From the NCBI GenBank assembly GCA_019241495.1, contig JAFAWZ010000315.1:1-5034 (forward strand): DNA of 5,034 nucleotides, written 5' to 3'. The DNA is from Acidimicrobiales bacterium (GTDB lineage: Bacteria > Actinomycetota > Acidimicrobiia > Acidimicrobiales > Palsa-688). The translations under genes and the position numbers were made by a program. Below, in pieces: positions 4,734 to 5,034 of this stretch; the first letter of the stretch is position 1; the number at the start of each line of letters is the position of its first letter. The notes under the pieces were generated by a model that made no database searches, was not told the DNA's origin, and was given only the letters and a program-made list of their open reading frames with translations.

Positions 4734-5034
4734 CGGGTCGCCGGGAGACGGTCTCCCGCCCGCTCGTCGCCCGCTTCGGCCCGGCCTGCGACGAGAAGGA
4801 TTCCAACCGACCCGGCGAAGATCAGCACGCTCGTCCAGTCGTTCAGGCGCAATCCGAGGTAGCGGTGGGCCTCGTCCACCCGTAGGTACTCGGTGAAGAA
4901 GCGGCCGAAGGTGTAGAAGGCGGCATAGGCGAAGACCAGGTAGCCCCGCTTGATGCGGAAGCGCCGCTCGACCCAGATGACGAGAAAGACCACCGCCAGG
5001 TCCCATATCGACTCGTACAGGAACGTGGGTTGGA
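4679..5034 (-). CDS. lgt: Prolipoprotein diacylglyceryl transferase (Lgt), C-terminal part, 5' end beyond window
   Basis: Lgt transfers a diacylglyceryl group from phosphatidylglycerol to the lipobox cysteine of prolipoproteins, the first step of lipoprotein maturation, in the cytoplasmic membrane. The frame is open to the window edge, so the GTG at 4993 is internal. The 117 visible residues begin with QPTFLYESIWDLAVVF, the family's conserved (H/Q)PTxLYE motif. One membrane segment follows, then a basic loop (ERRFRIKRG), and then FAYAAFYTFGRFFTEYLRVDE. This last stretch carries the Tyr, Arg (4901-4903) and Glu (4889-4891) that match E. coli Tyr235, Arg239 and Glu243 in spacing. NDWTSVLIFAGSVGILLVAG is the last membrane helix, followed by a ~35-residue charged, Gly/Pro-rich cytoplasmic tail. 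The tail overlaps the HTH-citrate synthase gene by 55 bp in convergent orientation. The N-terminal HGG region lies outside the window. Confidence 0.92.
   Translation of the reverse strand, partial: QPTFLYESIWDLAVVFLVIWVERRFRIKRGYLVFAYAAFYTFGRFFTEYLRVDEAHRYLGLRLNDWTSVLIFAGSVGILLVAGRAEAGDERAGDRLPATRQDSPVESGPVGSGTGPT

Noticed and set aside
4013..4885. 290-residue plus-strand open frame overlapping the HTH-citrate synthase and lgt genes
   Set aside because: Arg-rich out-of-frame translation of two real genes; no motifs and no ribosome binding site supporting it.
4305..5006. 233-residue minus-strand open frame over lgt
   Set aside because: Out-of-frame shadow. The conserved Lgt residues are read in the neighbouring minus frame.
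1..5034. CRISPR array, tRNA, rRNA, insertion sequence or phage attachment site
   Set aside because: No spaced repeats of CRISPR type, no tRNA-like cloverleaf, no transposase or terminal inverted repeats were seen on either strand.

Overview
The window is very GC-rich with strong third-position G/C bias, uses TAG and TGA stops, and carries a second-type citrate synthase beside an HTH-fused citrate synthase. This points to a high-GC actinobacterium. An environmental lineage such as Acidimicrobiia is a guess from overall gene style, not something I can prove.

Layout. (1) Positions 2-1342, plus strand: the C-terminal ~446 residues of an acyl-CoA synthetase/AMP-dependent ligase cut by the window edge. 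(2) 1343-1482: a 140-bp intergenic region holding an 11-bp-periodic TTCAgG/TTCATG direct repeat and a good ribosome binding site. (3) 1483-2112, plus: a small exported or membrane-anchored protein with a Ser/Thr/Pro linker and a DUF5666-like beta domain. (4) A 27-bp convergent junction with a hairpin. (5) 2140-3372, minus: a 410-aa citrate synthase (CitA/citrate synthase 2 type) with a YPPSG tandem repeat at its N-terminus. (6) 3373-3416: a 44-bp AT-rich divergent control region. (7) 3417-4733, plus: a 438-aa protein with an N-terminal MerR/excisionase-like HTH and a citrate synthase-like domain that has lost two catalytic histidines. (8) 4679-5034, minus: the C-terminal part of prolipoprotein diacylglyceryl transferase (Lgt), overlapping the previous gene tail-to-tail by 55 bp.

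The most interesting part is 3370-3425 with its two flanking genes. Two paralogous citrate synthase-fold proteins diverge from one compact control region. Both starts lack a Shine-Dalgarno sequence. Each is preceded, at exactly leaderless spacing, by a TTGAYS-N17-CAATAT promoter. The two promoters are mirror images about 3394.5 and overlap so that each -35 lies on the other's -10. GATCAAT/ATTGATC inverted repeats cover one promoter and the start codon of the HTH gene. The HTH-citrate synthase looks like a pseudoenzyme: the usual PLHGG is replaced by a Ser/Gly-rich segment and GFGH reads GFGM. The working model, which is inference, is that the citrate synthase fold has become a metabolite sensor attached to a DNA-binding domain. 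It would control its own gene and the catalytic citrate synthase through the shared operator. The acyl-CoA ligase supplies acyl-CoA in general terms, but nothing in the sequence ties it to this circuit.
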